This document shows positions 47,721-57,267 of a stretch of 64,000 bases of DNA, piece after piece (positions within the stretch are counted from its first letter, which is position 1; each line of letters starts with the position of its first letter). The stretch comes from Alphaproteobacteria bacterium. GTDB lineage: Bacteria > Pseudomonadota > Alphaproteobacteria > Puniceispirillales > Puniceispirillaceae. The stretch spans positions 1-64,000 of the forward strand of contig JADHLI010000011.1 of NCBI GenBank assembly GCA_016780775.1, written 5' to 3'. Under the pieces are notes generated by a model. It made no database searches. It was given only the letters and a program-made list of their open reading frames with translations, and was not told the origin of the DNA. The translations under genes were made by a program, and so were the position numbers.

Positions 47721-47807
47721 TATTCAGCACCTATCAAATTTAAAAAAGTACCTAAACGAGTTTAAAAAACACCTAAATTTAGGATATTTTCAGGTTAAAG
47801 CCCGCCC

Positions 47808-48350
47808 TTAAGCGGCCGCGCTATCCCCGCCATCTTCTGCTGATTCAGAAACTGCCGCAAGACAATTAGCAACAAATTTTCGGGCTGCTTCTCCCATAGG
47901 AAAATCATCTGCAATCCATAGCAAATTCCCATGATTTTCTGAACCGCCTGCTGATTTCAGGCCTTCTGCGTCAATATTGTTATCAATTTCGGCTATTAAA
48001 TCCAGCGCATTGCCTTGTACCATAACCGGCATCTTTTCACGCATAAATGCGCGGATAATACGAGAAGCATGCAACTCTTCAGAAAGCACGGATACATGCT
48101 GATCCCCAGATGGAATAACCAGACCATCATAATCAACCGCAAGCGTTTCTGATAGCTGGGCATCTACTGGATAGGACATGCCAGCTTGGTCGCCGTTACG
48201 GCCATGCACCAGTCCAGGACCAGGTGCGATTACTTTCAAACGCGCGTTAATCGCCAGCAGCATTTTCTGAACCTCAACAAAACGGGCTTCATCAAAACCA
48301 TTGGCAACCATGATTGCAATTTTCTTATCTGAAAGTGTAGTAGTGGTCAT
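47808..48350 (-). CDS. DJ-1/PfpI-like protein without the catalytic cysteine
   Basis: A class I glutamine amidotransferase-like fold of the DJ-1/PfpI type: KIAIMVANGFDEARFVEVQKML at the N-terminus, VDYDGLVIPSGD near 72-83, then EKMPVMVQGNALDLIAE near 105-121. Where active members have the nucleophile Cys in an AxCHG context, this protein has Q112-G113-N114, so the usual chemistry should be absent. The C-terminal domain of large catalases (KatE) also lacks the Cys and looks similar. Role unknown; possibly structural or ligand-binding. No catalase gene is in the window. Confidence 0.82.
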   Translation of the reverse strand: MTTTTLSDKKIAIMVANGFDEARFVEVQKMLLAINARLKVIAPGPGLVHGRNGDQAGMSYPVDAQLSETLAVDYDGLVIPSGDQHVSVLSEELHASRIIRAFMREKMPVMVQGNALDLIAEIDNNIDAEGLKSAGGSENHGNLLWIADDFPMGEAARKFVANCLAAVSESAEDGGDSAAA

Positions 48351-48793
48351 TTGGGACTGGCTCCTATTTCATACCTAATCTCTGTTAACTGCTGTCCCCG
48401 TAAAAATGCGAAGATGCAGCGTCATATGCCGCCCTCATCGTTAAAGACACGAACCCAACGTCATAATGCGGTTACGCATAAATCAGCTCAGGCGCGTGAT
48501 AGAGTAAGGGTTAAAGTGAAGCGTTTGTTGTCACGATAAAATAACTGGCAAAAATCTTTTGTGCCGCGTGATACCGCTTATTGGTGTGAATTTCAAGTAT
48601 CTTATCGCTCTTGTGCTACTGCATGAGGAGAATTGCTCAAATTTTTAACAAGGTGAAAGCAGGTTGGCCTTTCTGGTCAATCCTTTGCACAGGCTAGCTA
48701 TTCGTCTAGGTGATAGCTAGCAAGCCGCGCAAGTTGGTAGGATTTTCAAGAATAAAGCTAGGATATGATTATCCCTCAAGAAGGAATGTTTTT
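48351..48793. other. Divergent intergenic region, mostly non-coding
   Basis: This stretch of about 440 bp separates the DJ-1-like gene from the TbpB-like lipoprotein. A 41-codon plus-strand frame (48414-48539) encodes a very basic peptide ending in RDRVRVKVKRLLSR; its ribosome site is weak and I recognise no family, so it is mentioned but not annotated as a gene. Frames upstream of the GTG at 48794 are in phase with the lipoprotein but would push its signal peptide inward. Confidence 0.5.
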
Positions 48794-49570
48794 GTGCGCC
48801 CTTATGTTTGGCTAACCATTTATGGAATAACAGGATTGTTTCTTTTTGGGTGTGTAGGTAGCGGAACCTCACAAGTTCCCAGCGTGAATTTTGATTTACA
48901 AGAGGCTGATCGCAAAACTGAACAGCTCTTCTCTGGTTTTGAGACCAATGGTAGCAAGCTTTACACCGGCTTTGCGATAGACACAGATAACCCTGTTATT
49001 ACCAGCTATTCAGGCCAGACAGCTTTACGCAATTTTCTAGCTAAACAACCGGCCCTTACTGAATTTAATCAGCTGGCTGGCCAAAAAGATTATGTAAGTG
49101 GGGCATGGATTAAAGGCGGGGAGGCCGCAACTACTCTGTTGAATAAAAATATAGATGAAGTGGCTACGGGTAAATATTTTCTCTGGGGTCATCCTAGCGG
49201 AAACTTACCCACAAGCACGGCCTTTGGCTATGAAATGCAAGCCAATTGGCGATGTACGGGATGTCAGAACACGACCGGCAGCGGAACTGGCAAGCTGGTA
49301 CTTGATATTGCCAAAAGCCAAGCGCAATTCAGCCTAAACAGCCCAGATTTCAGCCTTTCCACATCCCTAATGTTCACCCAAAAAAACCAGCTTCAGTTCC
49401 AAAAAGGCAGTAATGCAGAAATTAGCATTGATGGGCGCCAGTTAGAGATAGAGGCGCTGGCTGTTCGTGGCGGGATTTTTGGCCCTAAAGGTGAAAATGC
49501 TGGCTTGGTATTCGGCGTTCAAGATGCAAAAACGCATCTTACTGGCCTTGCCGTAGGCCAACATCCCTAA
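48794..49570 (+). CDS. Transferrin-binding protein B-like lipoprotein (Slam-type cargo candidate)
   Basis: Starting at the GTG at 48794 (AAGGA 8 nt upstream) the protein has a hydrophobic segment and a lipobox ending in L17-F-G-C20, so it should be lipidated. The C-terminal ~90 residues look like the eight-stranded barrel of the TbpB family: GTGKLVLDIAKSQ, then AEISIDG and the tell-tale VRGGIFGPKGENAGLVFGV near the end. Such lipoproteins bind host or environmental ligands and are carried to the surface by Slam. It is small (258 aa) with one barrel. It could instead be an uncharacterised periplasm-facing lipoprotein. Confidence 0.7.
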   Translation: MRPYVWLTIYGITGLFLFGCVGSGTSQVPSVNFDLQEADRKTEQLFSGFETNGSKLYTGFAIDTDNPVITSYSGQTALRNFLAKQPALTEFNQLAGQKDYVSGAWIKGGEAATTLLNKNIDEVATGKYFLWGHPSGNLPTSTAFGYEMQANWRCTGCQNTTGSGTGKLVLDIAKSQAQFSLNSPDFSLSTSLMFTQKNQLQFQKGSNAEISIDGRQLEIEALAVRGGIFGPKGENAGLVFGVQDAKTHLTGLAVGQHP

Positions 49571-49609
49571 AATCAAACAAAAATTTAAATAAGGCTATAT
49601 TTGGGAAAA

Positions 49610-49685
49610 TGGAGCGGGCGACGGGGTTCGAACCCGCGACCTCAAGCTTGGGAAGCTTGCGCTCTACCAACTGAGCTACACCCGC
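49610..49685 (-). tRNA. tRNA-Gly (anticodon CCC)
   Basis: The reverse strand folds as a standard cloverleaf: acceptor GCGGGTG pairs with CGCCCGC (one wobble), D arm GCTCAGTTGGTAGAGC, anticodon stem CAAGC/GCTTG with loop TTCCCAA, and T arm with GGTTCGAACC. The 3' CCA is encoded. Total length is 76 nt. It stands alone between the TbpB-like gene and folE. Confidence 0.96.
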
Positions 49686-49923
49686 AAAAAACGTCATTCT
49701 AGGCTAGGCTTTCATCGATATTTCTGTCAAGACTTAAGCGGGACAACTAAAGCGTAATGCGCTGTTTAGATGGCTATCTTGCTTTGCTAGCATGATCTCT
49801 TAAGTCAAGCCAAGCGTATAGAAGGCTGTTGAGGTGGCGCGCAATAAGCCATGCGCGAAAGCTATCACCACATGGAAGACATGAAATTGTATTTGAGATA
49901 ATAACTAGGATCGGTACCAGGCT

Positions 49924-50556
49924 ATGACACCTTATGATAATGCGCATGAAGAAGATAAGTTAAATTCTAATGAGCGCACATCGCTCACCAAACCTTCACG
50001 CGCAGAAGCGGAAGCGGCGGTAGAAACGCTGCTGAAATGGGCAGGTGATGACCCTAGCCGCGAAGGACTTATTGATACGCCGGCCCGCGTTGCCCGCGCT
50101 TATGAAGAGTTTTTCTCTGGCTATGAGGATAATCCAGAAGAGATGTTAGCGCGCACCTTTGAAGAAGTGGATGGCTATGATGACATGGTCATGTTGCGTG
50201 ATATTTCGCTGCAGTCTCATTGCGAGCATCATATGGTGCCAATTCTGGGCAAGGCGCATATCGCTTATCTGCCAGACCGTCGCGTGGTTGGCATCTCAAA
50301 GCTGGCGCGTGTTCTGGATAGTTTTGGACGCCGCCTGCAGACACAAGAAACCATGACCGCGCAGGTAGCGAGTGCTATTCAAAATGCGCTGAAACCGCTT
50401 GGTGTGGCAATATTGGTAGATGCCCAGCATCAGTGCATGACAACCAGAGGCGTTAAAAAAGCAGATGTTTCGATGGTAACCACCCGCTTTACCGGCGTGT
50501 TCAAAGAACAGGCTGATTTACGCGAACGTTTTTATCAGCAGATCAATCTGCGCTAG
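49924..50556 (+). CDS. folE: GTP cyclohydrolase I
   Basis: FolE converts GTP to dihydroneopterin triphosphate, the first step of folate synthesis. The zinc site is intact: [10 protein letters not shown] and [13 protein letters not shown], with [23 protein letters not shown]. The N-terminal ~30 residues are non-conserved. Length of 210 aa is standard. It stands upstream of the trkH-like gene without evident functional link. Confidence 0.96.
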   Translation: MTPYDNAHEEDKLNSNERTSLTKPSRAEAEAAVETLLKWAGDDPSREGLIDTPARVARAYEEFFSGYEDNPEEMLARTFEEVDGYDDMVMLRDISLQSHCEHHMVPILGKAHIAYLPDRRVVGISKLARVLDSFGRRLQTQETMTAQVASAIQNALKPLGVAILVDAQHQCMTTRGVKKADVSMVTTRFTGVFKEQADLRERFYQQINLR

Positions 50557-50695
50557 GGATAAGAGATGTCTGTGGTTTTTGAAAACTGGACAGACTAGCC
50601 TTTCTCAGCCTATAAATCAGGACAGTATTGCCGCAGATGGCCAAAAATGGCCAGACAGCTGGCTAGCGATAAACGATTGAGGCTGCAGCGCATTC

Positions 50696-52141
50696 ATGCA
50701 GGCAACTCCTGTTTTAAATATATTAGGCCTACTCCTTGGTCTGTTAGCCTGCACGATGCTAATACCGATGGGCATCGATCTGTATTATGGGAATCCGAAT
50801 TGGCAGGCTTTCGGCGGTGCGGCATTGATGACCAGCTTCATTGGCGGGTCTCTTTGGCTTGCGAACCGACATACAAATACTGGCGATTTAGGACTAAAAG
50901 AAGCCTTTTTGCTAACGAATGGGGCATGGGTATCCATTGCGTTATTTGGCGCGCTTCCTCTTTATTTTTCTTCTCTGTCTTTGAGTGTTGCTGATGCGGT
51001 TTTTGAATCCATGTCTGGCATCACCACAACAGGCTCGACCATCCTGCCTTCTATTGAGGCCGCCTCGAAAGGCGTGCTTATCTGGCGTGCCTTGCTGCAA
51101 TGGCTAGGCGGGGTTGGTATTATTGTGATGGCACTAGCGGTTTTACCGATGCTGTCTGTTGGTGGTATGCAGCTATTTAAAACTGAATCTTTTGAAGCAG
51201 CAGATAAGGTTATTCCGCGTGCCACCCAATTAGCAGGCGGCATTTTTGCGGTTTACACAGGCTTAACCCTGTTATGGACGTTTATGTTAACCCTTGCTGG
51301 TATGCCTGGCTTTGATGCGCTAGCCCATGCGATGACTACGCTGGCTACTGGCGGCTATTCTACTAAAACAGCATCGATTGGCGCGTTTGATTCGCAGGCC
51401 ATTGAGCTGATTGTTATTGCCGGCATGATCACAGGCAGCCTGCCTTTTGTGCATTATCTATCCCTTACAAGAGGCGGCTGGAAAGCCCTGTCTGAGGACC
51501 CACAAGTGCGCTGGTTCATCTTTCTTATTATGCTGGTAATTGCTGCTATTACCTTTAATTTGCATCAAAATGGTGAGAGTTGGCCTTCAGCTTTGCGGCT
51601 ATCTGCTTTTAATGCGGTATCGGTGATTACCGGCACCGGATATGGTACAGCTAATTTCGCACTTTGGGGGAGCTCCGCCACAACAATTTTGCTAATTTGT
51701 ATGTTTATTGGCGGTTGTGCGGGCTCTACCACCTGCGGGATTAAAATGTTCCGCCTGCAAGTTTTAGCTGCCACCATAAAAGTTCAGCTTGCCCGTCTAT
51801 TGCGCCCACATGCAGTGGTGCTGGCCTATTACAATAAGCGCCCCGTGCCAGAGAACGTCATGGATGCTGTGATGGGCTTTTTCTATCTATATATTCTGTG
51901 TTTTGTAGTGCTGGCGTTACTGCTAGGCATGTTTGGGCTGGATTTTGAAACAGCTCTGTCTGGTGCAGCAACATCCATTTCAAATGTAGGGCCAGGACTG
52001 GGCAATGTTATCGGTCCTGCTGGCGACTTTAGTAGCCTTCCAGCAGCAGCCAAATGGGCAATGTGCTTTGGCATGCTTCTTGGCCGATTAGAGCTATTTA
52101 CGGTTCTGGTTATTTTAAATCCGGTATTTTGGCGACGCTAA
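50696..52141 (+). CDS. trkH: TrkH family potassium uptake protein
   Basis: TrkH is the channel-like membrane subunit of low-affinity potassium uptake. Four repeated membrane-pore-membrane units are visible, with selectivity-filter type sequences SGITTTGSTI, TTLATGGYSTKT, VSVITGTGYGTAN and ATSISNVGPGLGN. Length of 481 aa is normal. The regulatory TrkA partner is not in the window. Its stop codon overlaps the convergent lipoprotein gene by 4 bp. Confidence 0.95.
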   Translation: MQATPVLNILGLLLGLLACTMLIPMGIDLYYGNPNWQAFGGAALMTSFIGGSLWLANRHTNTGDLGLKEAFLLTNGAWVSIALFGALPLYFSSLSLSVADAVFESMSGITTTGSTILPSIEAASKGVLIWRALLQWLGGVGIIVMALAVLPMLSVGGMQLFKTESFEAADKVIPRATQLAGGIFAVYTGLTLLWTFMLTLAGMPGFDALAHAMTTLATGGYSTKTASIGAFDSQAIELIVIAGMITGSLPFVHYLSLTRGGWKALSEDPQVRWFIFLIMLVIAAITFNLHQNGESWPSALRLSAFNAVSVITGTGYGTANFALWGSSATTILLICMFIGGCAGSTTCGIKMFRLQVLAATIKVQLARLLRPHAVVLAYYNKRPVPENVMDAVMGFFYLYILCFVVLALLLGMFGLDFETALSGAATSISNVGPGLGNVIGPAGDFSSLPAAAKWAMCFGMLLGRLELFTVLVILNPVFWRR

Positions 52142-52743
52142 GAGCGGTTTAAATCTTTATTCGCCTTGATTTCGCTCGCTGCCTGCTCATCAATCAAGTC
52201 AATCGTATTTATCATTACCTCACGGATAATAAGGTCACGTTCATTTGGTGTAGCGGTTTCTTTGACTGTGTTAGAGGCTGTAGCACTCAGATCAATAATA
52301 ACCTGCTTACCGCCAACAGGCTGTATCCATAAAAGCTTGGCTTTGATATCAGCGCGAACCATAAATTCTTGTTTATCGCTAAACAGATCAACCAGCCTTT
52401 CGCTTCGCGGCAGGGCAGTCATTTTTACGCTCGCTTGTGTTATATTCAAAACCACTTCGCCAGAGCCCCCTACTGGAACCAGCACCCGTGTTGCCCAATC
52501 CACTAGCATGCTCGATAAATTGGGGGACAAAGTATGCTCAATATAGGGCGGCTCCATCGGCATCACCCATTCTTCGCTGATATTCAGAACCCGTGCATCT
52601 AGGCGCAAGGATTGAAAGCCAGCAGTCTCATATTCAGGTAGGATGGTCTGTTTAGTAGATGTTGCGCAGCTGCTGAGACCCAAAAGAGCTACCAGCAGGA
52701 CAATAGGTAATGATTTGGAAAACCTGAACAATTTATGCGTCAT
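52138..52743 (-). CDS. Conserved lipoprotein of unknown function
   Basis: A lipoprotein signal peptide ends in LSSC with Cys at residue 26. The mature part (~175 aa) has alternating hydrophobic strands and the segments FQSLRLDARVLNISEEWVMPM, PYIEHTLSPNLSSMLVDWATRVL and GSGEVVLNITQASV, resembling alphaproteobacterial lipoproteins annotated as hypothetical. It is likely attached to the inner leaflet of the outer membrane. It lies downstream of hslO on the same strand after a 128-bp gap, and overlaps the end of trkH by 4 bp. Confidence 0.8.
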   Translation of the reverse strand: MTHKLFRFSKSLPIVLLVALLGLSSCATSTKQTILPEYETAGFQSLRLDARVLNISEEWVMPMEPPYIEHTLSPNLSSMLVDWATRVLVPVGGSGEVVLNITQASVKMTALPRSERLVDLFSDKQEFMVRADIKAKLLWIQPVGGKQVIIDLSATASNTVKETATPNERDLIIREVMINTIDLIDEQAASEIKANKDLNRS

Positions 52744-52871
52744 CTAGGACACCTTTCCTCAAATCTGGCCGCTTTGTCACATACTGTGCTTAATGATAAC
52801 GCAGTGTGGCAAAAAATGAAGCAAAAACTACATCTTCCATCTTTGTGTGATTTTTTTGAAGGGCGTCAAGA

Positions 52872-53837
52872 TTAAGCAGACAAGTAATCTGCCATAGAAT
52901 AGGAACGGTTTATTTTGCAAAATTCACAAGAAACATGAAGCTGGCCATTCTCATCGCTCATATCGCGCAGCTGCTCCGCATCTAGTCCGCTCAAAACCTG
53001 CTCCACTTTTTCAGCAGAACAGCGGCAAGTATCAGTTATCGGGCGCGGTGCTTGCAAATGCACATTCTGTGCATGAAACAGCCGAAACAGTAAATCTGGC
53101 ACGCCAAGAGATGGGCTTAAAAGCTCTTCTCTGGTTGCAGAAGACATCATCACCATCGCAGTATGCCACTCATCTGCTAGCTCATCTTCGCTCAGGCGCG
53201 TATCATGTCCGCCCTCACCAGCGACTTGCTGCAAGAACAGTGCCGCACTATGCCAACCATCATCTGTCTTGGTAGCGGCGGTTATTACTTGTGCTGCCAG
53301 CTGTTCTGAATTTTTAAACCAGCTGACGGCACAGTCGCCTAAATGGCTACCTTCCAGCTCGACAATACCCTGATAGCGGCGGGCTTCATCGCCATGAGCG
53401 GCATCCTGATCTACAGTAAAGGCCATATAGCCACCGCCCATCAGACGCGGCAGTATCGCAGGGCCAGTTGGCTCAAATTCTTTTGCCTTTTCTGTATCAA
53501 AGGCTGCATAAGAACGCATCGCACCAGCAGAAGTAACGTCAGCAAATAGGGTGCGCACAACCCCGTCACCCCTAGCTTGCAAAGTAAAGACACCATCAAA
53601 TTTCAAAGTAGTAGAAAGACAGGCAGCAAGGCTCATCGCTTCGGCACAAAGCTCATTTATGGAAGCTGGATAATCATGCCGTCCCAGAATAGACTGGCAC
53701 GGGCTAGTTAATCTGGCAAAACGTCCACGTACCAATGGCGTTTTATTGCCATCGCGCTCCCCTGTTAAATAGAAGGGCTGAACAAACCCTTCAGGAGTTT
53801 CAGAAAATGGCATTTCGAGATTTGTTTCAACAGACAT
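52872..53837 (-). CDS. hslO: Redox-regulated chaperone Hsp33
   Basis: Hsp33 is a holdase switched on by oxidation of its zinc centre. The C-terminal redox switch is intact: CRC near residue 268-270 and CEFC about 30 residues later, matching the CxC...CxxC zinc tetrad. The N-terminal substrate-binding domain includes GDGVVRTLFADVTSAGAMRSYA. Length of 321 aa is normal for Alphaproteobacteria. It follows argF by 33 nt in an argD-argF-hslO operon common in this class. Confidence 0.95.
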   Translation of the reverse strand: MSVETNLEMPFSETPEGFVQPFYLTGERDGNKTPLVRGRFARLTSPCQSILGRHDYPASINELCAEAMSLAACLSTTLKFDGVFTLQARGDGVVRTLFADVTSAGAMRSYAAFDTEKAKEFEPTGPAILPRLMGGGYMAFTVDQDAAHGDEARRYQGIVELEGSHLGDCAVSWFKNSEQLAAQVITAATKTDDGWHSAALFLQQVAGEGGHDTRLSEDELADEWHTAMVMMSSATREELLSPSLGVPDLLFRLFHAQNVHLQAPRPITDTCRCSAEKVEQVLSGLDAEQLRDMSDENGQLHVSCEFCKINRSYSMADYLSA

Positions 53838-53870
53838 GATACACTCTTTTTCACAACGCTTGATTATGCG

Positions 53871-54770
53871 TTAAAAATTCTCGCTAAGGATATGCGCCAT
53901 AATCGCTTTCTGGGCATGTAATCTGTTTTCAGCCTCATCAAATACTACTGATTGTGGGCCATCTATAACCTCTGCTGTCACTTCCTGACCTCTAACCGCG
54001 GGCAGGCAATGCATAAAAATTGCATCAGGCTGAGCCTTATCCATAAGCGCAGTGGTCACTTGGAAGGGCAGCAAATCGCGCTCCCGCGATCCTGCATCAT
54101 CTCCCATTGAAACCCATACATCTGTTGCTATCACACTGGCATCATGAGCGGCGGCAACAGGGTCTTCGGTCAAAATAATTTCAGCACCCCTCGCGCGCGC
54201 CCAAGCTAGCAAGGCTGCAGGTGGGCGATAGGCCTCTGGGCCTGCAAGCCGCAATTCGAACCCGAACAAAGCCGCCGCCTCAATCCAGCTATTAGCAACA
54301 TTATTACCATCGCCAAGCCAGCAAACTTTTGCACCCTTCAAACTGCCATGACATTCAATGATGGTTTGCAGATCCGCCATAATCTGGCAGGGGTGAGAAA
54401 GGTTGGTTAGCCCATTTATCACCGGAATATCTGCATTCTCAGCGAGTTCGGTAACGGTTTCATGCTGCAACGCTCTTATCATCACCCCATCTAGATAGCG
54501 CGATAGCACACGCCCAGTATCCGCAACACTCTCACCACGTCCAAGCTGCAAGTCACTTGCTGATAATACCACTGGCGTGCCACCAAGCTGGGAGATACCC
54601 ACCTCAAACGAGACGCGCGTGCGTGTTGAAGGCTTCTCAAAGATCATGCCTATATATTTACCCGCCAGAGGCTGGCTGACGTCTTTGCCCGATTTCATCT
54701 CTGCTGCACTCGCCAGCATCGCTTCCAACCGGTCGCTATCAAAATCTTTTAAATCAATAAAATGGCGCAT
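53871..54770 (-). CDS. argF: Ornithine carbamoyltransferase
   Basis: ArgF joins carbamoyl phosphate and ornithine to give citrulline. The carbamoyl phosphate site is FEKPSTRTRVSFE near residues 45-57, and the ornithine-binding HCLPAVRGQEV lies near 255-265, together with LTNLSHPCQIMADLQT. Length of 299 aa is standard. It lies between argD and hslO on the minus strand. Confidence 0.97.
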   Translation of the reverse strand: MRHFIDLKDFDSDRLEAMLASAAEMKSGKDVSQPLAGKYIGMIFEKPSTRTRVSFEVGISQLGGTPVVLSASDLQLGRGESVADTGRVLSRYLDGVMIRALQHETVTELAENADIPVINGLTNLSHPCQIMADLQTIIECHGSLKGAKVCWLGDGNNVANSWIEAAALFGFELRLAGPEAYRPPAALLAWARARGAEIILTEDPVAAAHDASVIATDVWVSMGDDAGSRERDLLPFQVTTALMDKAQPDAIFMHCLPAVRGQEVTAEVIDGPQSVVFDEAENRLHAQKAIMAHILSENF

Positions 54771-54818
54771 CGCGCACTCCGCTAAAAAAGCTATCTCTTA
54801 ATTCTGAGGCTGGTTTGG

Positions 54819-56021
54819 TTAAGATGATGCAAACCCGGCAAACACCTTATCCAAAATTGCATAGGCCTGCTCAATCTCAGCCTCTGACAGGGTTAGCGGC
54901 GGCAATAATCGCAACACATTTTCCCCAGCTGGCACACATAAAAGCTTTTCAGTCCGCAAAGCCGCCGTCATATCGCCAACAGCCAGACTATCTGCCAGCT
55001 TAAGACCACGCAGAAAACCAGCACCTCGGCGCTCAATAATCAAGGCTGGATAATCATCAGCTAGCTTATTCAGCTTAGCATCCAGCAGGTTGGCGCGGCG
55101 GCGCACATCTTCTAAAAACCCTTCTTCTTCCAGCCCATCCAAAACCGCATTGGCAACTGCCATCGCCAAAGGATTACCGCCAAATGTAGACCCATGGCTT
55201 CCAGGGCCCATTGCCTCGCCAACCGCTTTTCTCGCAATTACCGCACCAACTGGAAAGCCGCCACCAAGCCCTTTGGCTAGTACCACCAAATCTGGCTGAA
55301 TGCCGGTTTTTTGATAGGCAAATAAATATCCTGTCCTGCCCATTCCTGTCTGCACTTCATCAGCGATAACCAGCGCACCAAAATCATCTGCCGCTTTGCG
55401 CACGCCTTCCAGATAGCCTTCCGGAGCAGCAATAGCGCCGCCTTCCCCTTGCACAGGTTCAACCATAATCGCCGCCACATCCTCATCCATCGCATCACGC
55501 AAGTGATTAAGGTTGCCAAATGGCACATGCACGAACCCCTCTGGCATAGGACCGAAGCCTTCCCGGAATAGGGGCTTATCTGTTGCGGCTAACATTGCTA
55601 GCGTCCGGCCATGGAAAGCGCCGCCTGCACAGAGTATTTTAAACCGTTTCTCAAAGCCTTGCCGAAATTGGAAACGGCGCGCCATTTTTACCGCCGCTTC
55701 ATTTGCTTCAACTCCGGAATTGCAAAAAAATGCCTGATCAAGGCCAGCATGGGTAGCCAGCCGATGCGCCAGTTTTTCCTGCTCATCAATGCGGTAAAGA
55801 TTGGAGGTATGCCACAGTTTGCTAGCTTGCGTAATTAACGCATCAACCAAACGCGCATCGCCATGTCCAAACGCATTCACGGCAATGCCAGTCGCACAAT
55901 CAAGATAGGCTGTGTCATCCTGAGTATAGAGCCAACTGCCCTTGCCACGCACGAACGAGATATCCGCGCGCCCATAGGTCGGCATTACCGCAGCTAGTCT
56001 GGCATCCATTTCCGTGTTCAT
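54819..56021 (-). CDS. argD: Acetylornithine aminotransferase
   Basis: ArgD is a PLP-dependent class III aminotransferase that makes acetylornithine; many also serve lysine synthesis. Visible marks are NSGVEANEAAVKMARRF, FHGRTLAMLAATD, LVIADEVQTGMGRTGYLFAYQ, and the PLP lysine in VLAKGLGGGFPVGA. The 400-residue length is typical. It is the first gene of argD-argF-hslO, with a promoter candidate at 56056-56085. Confidence 0.96.
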   Translation of the reverse strand: MNTEMDARLAAVMPTYGRADISFVRGKGSWLYTQDDTAYLDCATGIAVNAFGHGDARLVDALITQASKLWHTSNLYRIDEQEKLAHRLATHAGLDQAFFCNSGVEANEAAVKMARRFQFRQGFEKRFKILCAGGAFHGRTLAMLAATDKPLFREGFGPMPEGFVHVPFGNLNHLRDAMDEDVAAIMVEPVQGEGGAIAAPEGYLEGVRKAADDFGALVIADEVQTGMGRTGYLFAYQKTGIQPDLVVLAKGLGGGFPVGAVIARKAVGEAMGPGSHGSTFGGNPLAMAVANAVLDGLEEEGFLEDVRRRANLLDAKLNKLADDYPALIIERRGAGFLRGLKLADSLAVGDMTAALRTEKLLCVPAGENVLRLLPPLTLSEAEIEQAYAILDKVFAGFASS

Positions 56022-56055
56022 TTTCTGGTTCCGTAAACAAAGGAGAAAGGCGCAT

Positions 56056-56085
56056 TGTATCGCGCAAAACCCCTTGCAATGTCAA
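56056..56085 (-). promoter_or_regulatory. Candidate argD operon promoter
   Basis: On the minus strand TTGACA (56080-56085) is followed by GATACA at an 18-nt spacing (56056-56061). It lies about 35 bp upstream of the argD start. Confidence 0.45.
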
Positions 56086-56117
56086 GTATTACCGCGCGAT
56101 AGAACGCTTATGCTGGC

Positions 56118-57245
56118 TTAAATGAAATGCTTGGCAAGCTTGAGGCCTTGCGACTGATAGTTTGAACCAGAACCGGCAGCCCCGTAAAGCTGTTTTGGCG
56201 GTGCAGACATCGGCTCATAAACAAGACGGCAAACTGTCTGTCCTTGTTCAATGAGAAAGGGCACATCATGCGAGCGTACTTCCAATACAGCTCGGGTAGG
56301 CTGGGCACCAATTTCAGACATGCCAAAGCCGGGATCAAAAAATCCAGCATAATGGGCGCGAAACTCGCCAACCCGCGTATCATAGGCGCGCATTTCTGCG
56401 GCATGGGAGGCTGGTACAATCACATATTCTTGGCTAGCCAGAATATAAAATTCATCCGGATTTAGCACCAGCCCGCCTCTTTGAAGATCAGCTTCTGTGA
56501 CCGCTTCCCAAAAACGTGCAGCTGGCTGGCTAGCCGGTTTATCCACATCTATCAGCCCGGCATGTTTGCGCGCACGCCAACCAACCAAGCCTGTTTCTGG
56601 TTGCGGCATTAGATTAACTGACAGCCCGATGCCATCTTGAATAGAGACAATCGTTTCATCATCAAAGCGAACCAACTGGTGGCGCGCTTGCAAATCTGCG
56701 TGACCGGCATCATCCAGTATTTGTTGGCCACGGCGCAGGCGAAGCTGGGACAGACGGCTGCCTTTGCGTACCATTACCGAAAAGGTACGCGGCGATATTT
56801 CAGCATAAAGAGGGCCGTTATAGCCTGCAGAGACAGACTCAAATTCAACCGCACCATCTGTTATTAGACGCGTAAATACATCCAGCCTGCCAGTAGAGCT
56901 TTTCGGATTAGCAGACGCACTAATATCTTGCGGCAACGCCAAAGATTCCATCAACTCAACGATATAAACACAGCCCGTTTCCAGCACCGCCCCTTCGCTT
57001 AAATCCAGCTCATACATAGAAAATTTTTCAATTTTATCCATCACTGTCTGAGTATGGCCGGGCAGAAAAGAGACCTGAATACGCCACGCACGCTGGCCAA
57101 GACGCAGATCCAAACTGGCGGGTTGTATCTGACCATCAAGCAAAGGTTCAGATGGAAGAATATGACCCTTTTCAACCGCCGCCAAAAGCTGGGTTTCCGG
57201 CAATATTCCATCAGCTGTCATCAAAGAAGTTTGTTTCTCGCTCAC
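56118..57245 (-). CDS. dcd: 2'-deoxycytidine 5'-triphosphate deaminase, double-domain form
   Basis: The protein is a dCTP deaminase/dUTPase-superfamily member of the long type (375 aa) annotated in Alphaproteobacteria, compared with ~190 aa for standard Dcd; it contains two copies of the beta fold. Marks include LLDGQIQPASLDLRLGQRAW, SASANPKSSTGRLDVFTRLI in the first half and LNPDEFYILASQEYVIVPASHAAEM, FDPGFG in the second. It supplies dUMP for thymidylate synthesis. It is 22 nt downstream of the ABC permease gene. Confidence 0.9.
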   Translation of the reverse strand: MSEKQTSLMTADGILPETQLLAAVEKGHILPSEPLLDGQIQPASLDLRLGQRAWRIQVSFLPGHTQTVMDKIEKFSMYELDLSEGAVLETGCVYIVELMESLALPQDISASANPKSSTGRLDVFTRLITDGAVEFESVSAGYNGPLYAEISPRTFSVMVRKGSRLSQLRLRRGQQILDDAGHADLQARHQLVRFDDETIVSIQDGIGLSVNLMPQPETGLVGWRARKHAGLIDVDKPASQPAARFWEAVTEADLQRGGLVLNPDEFYILASQEYVIVPASHAAEMRAYDTRVGEFRAHYAGFFDPGFGMSEIGAQPTRAVLEVRSHDVPFLIEQGQTVCRLVYEPMSAPPKQLYGAAGSGSNYQSQGLKLAKHFI

Positions 57246-57267
57246 TTAAAATAATCCCCACTGGAAA

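Noticed and set aside
48414-48539. Basic 41-residue peptide frame
   Set aside because: Weak ribosome site and no recognisable family; composition alone is not enough to call a gene.
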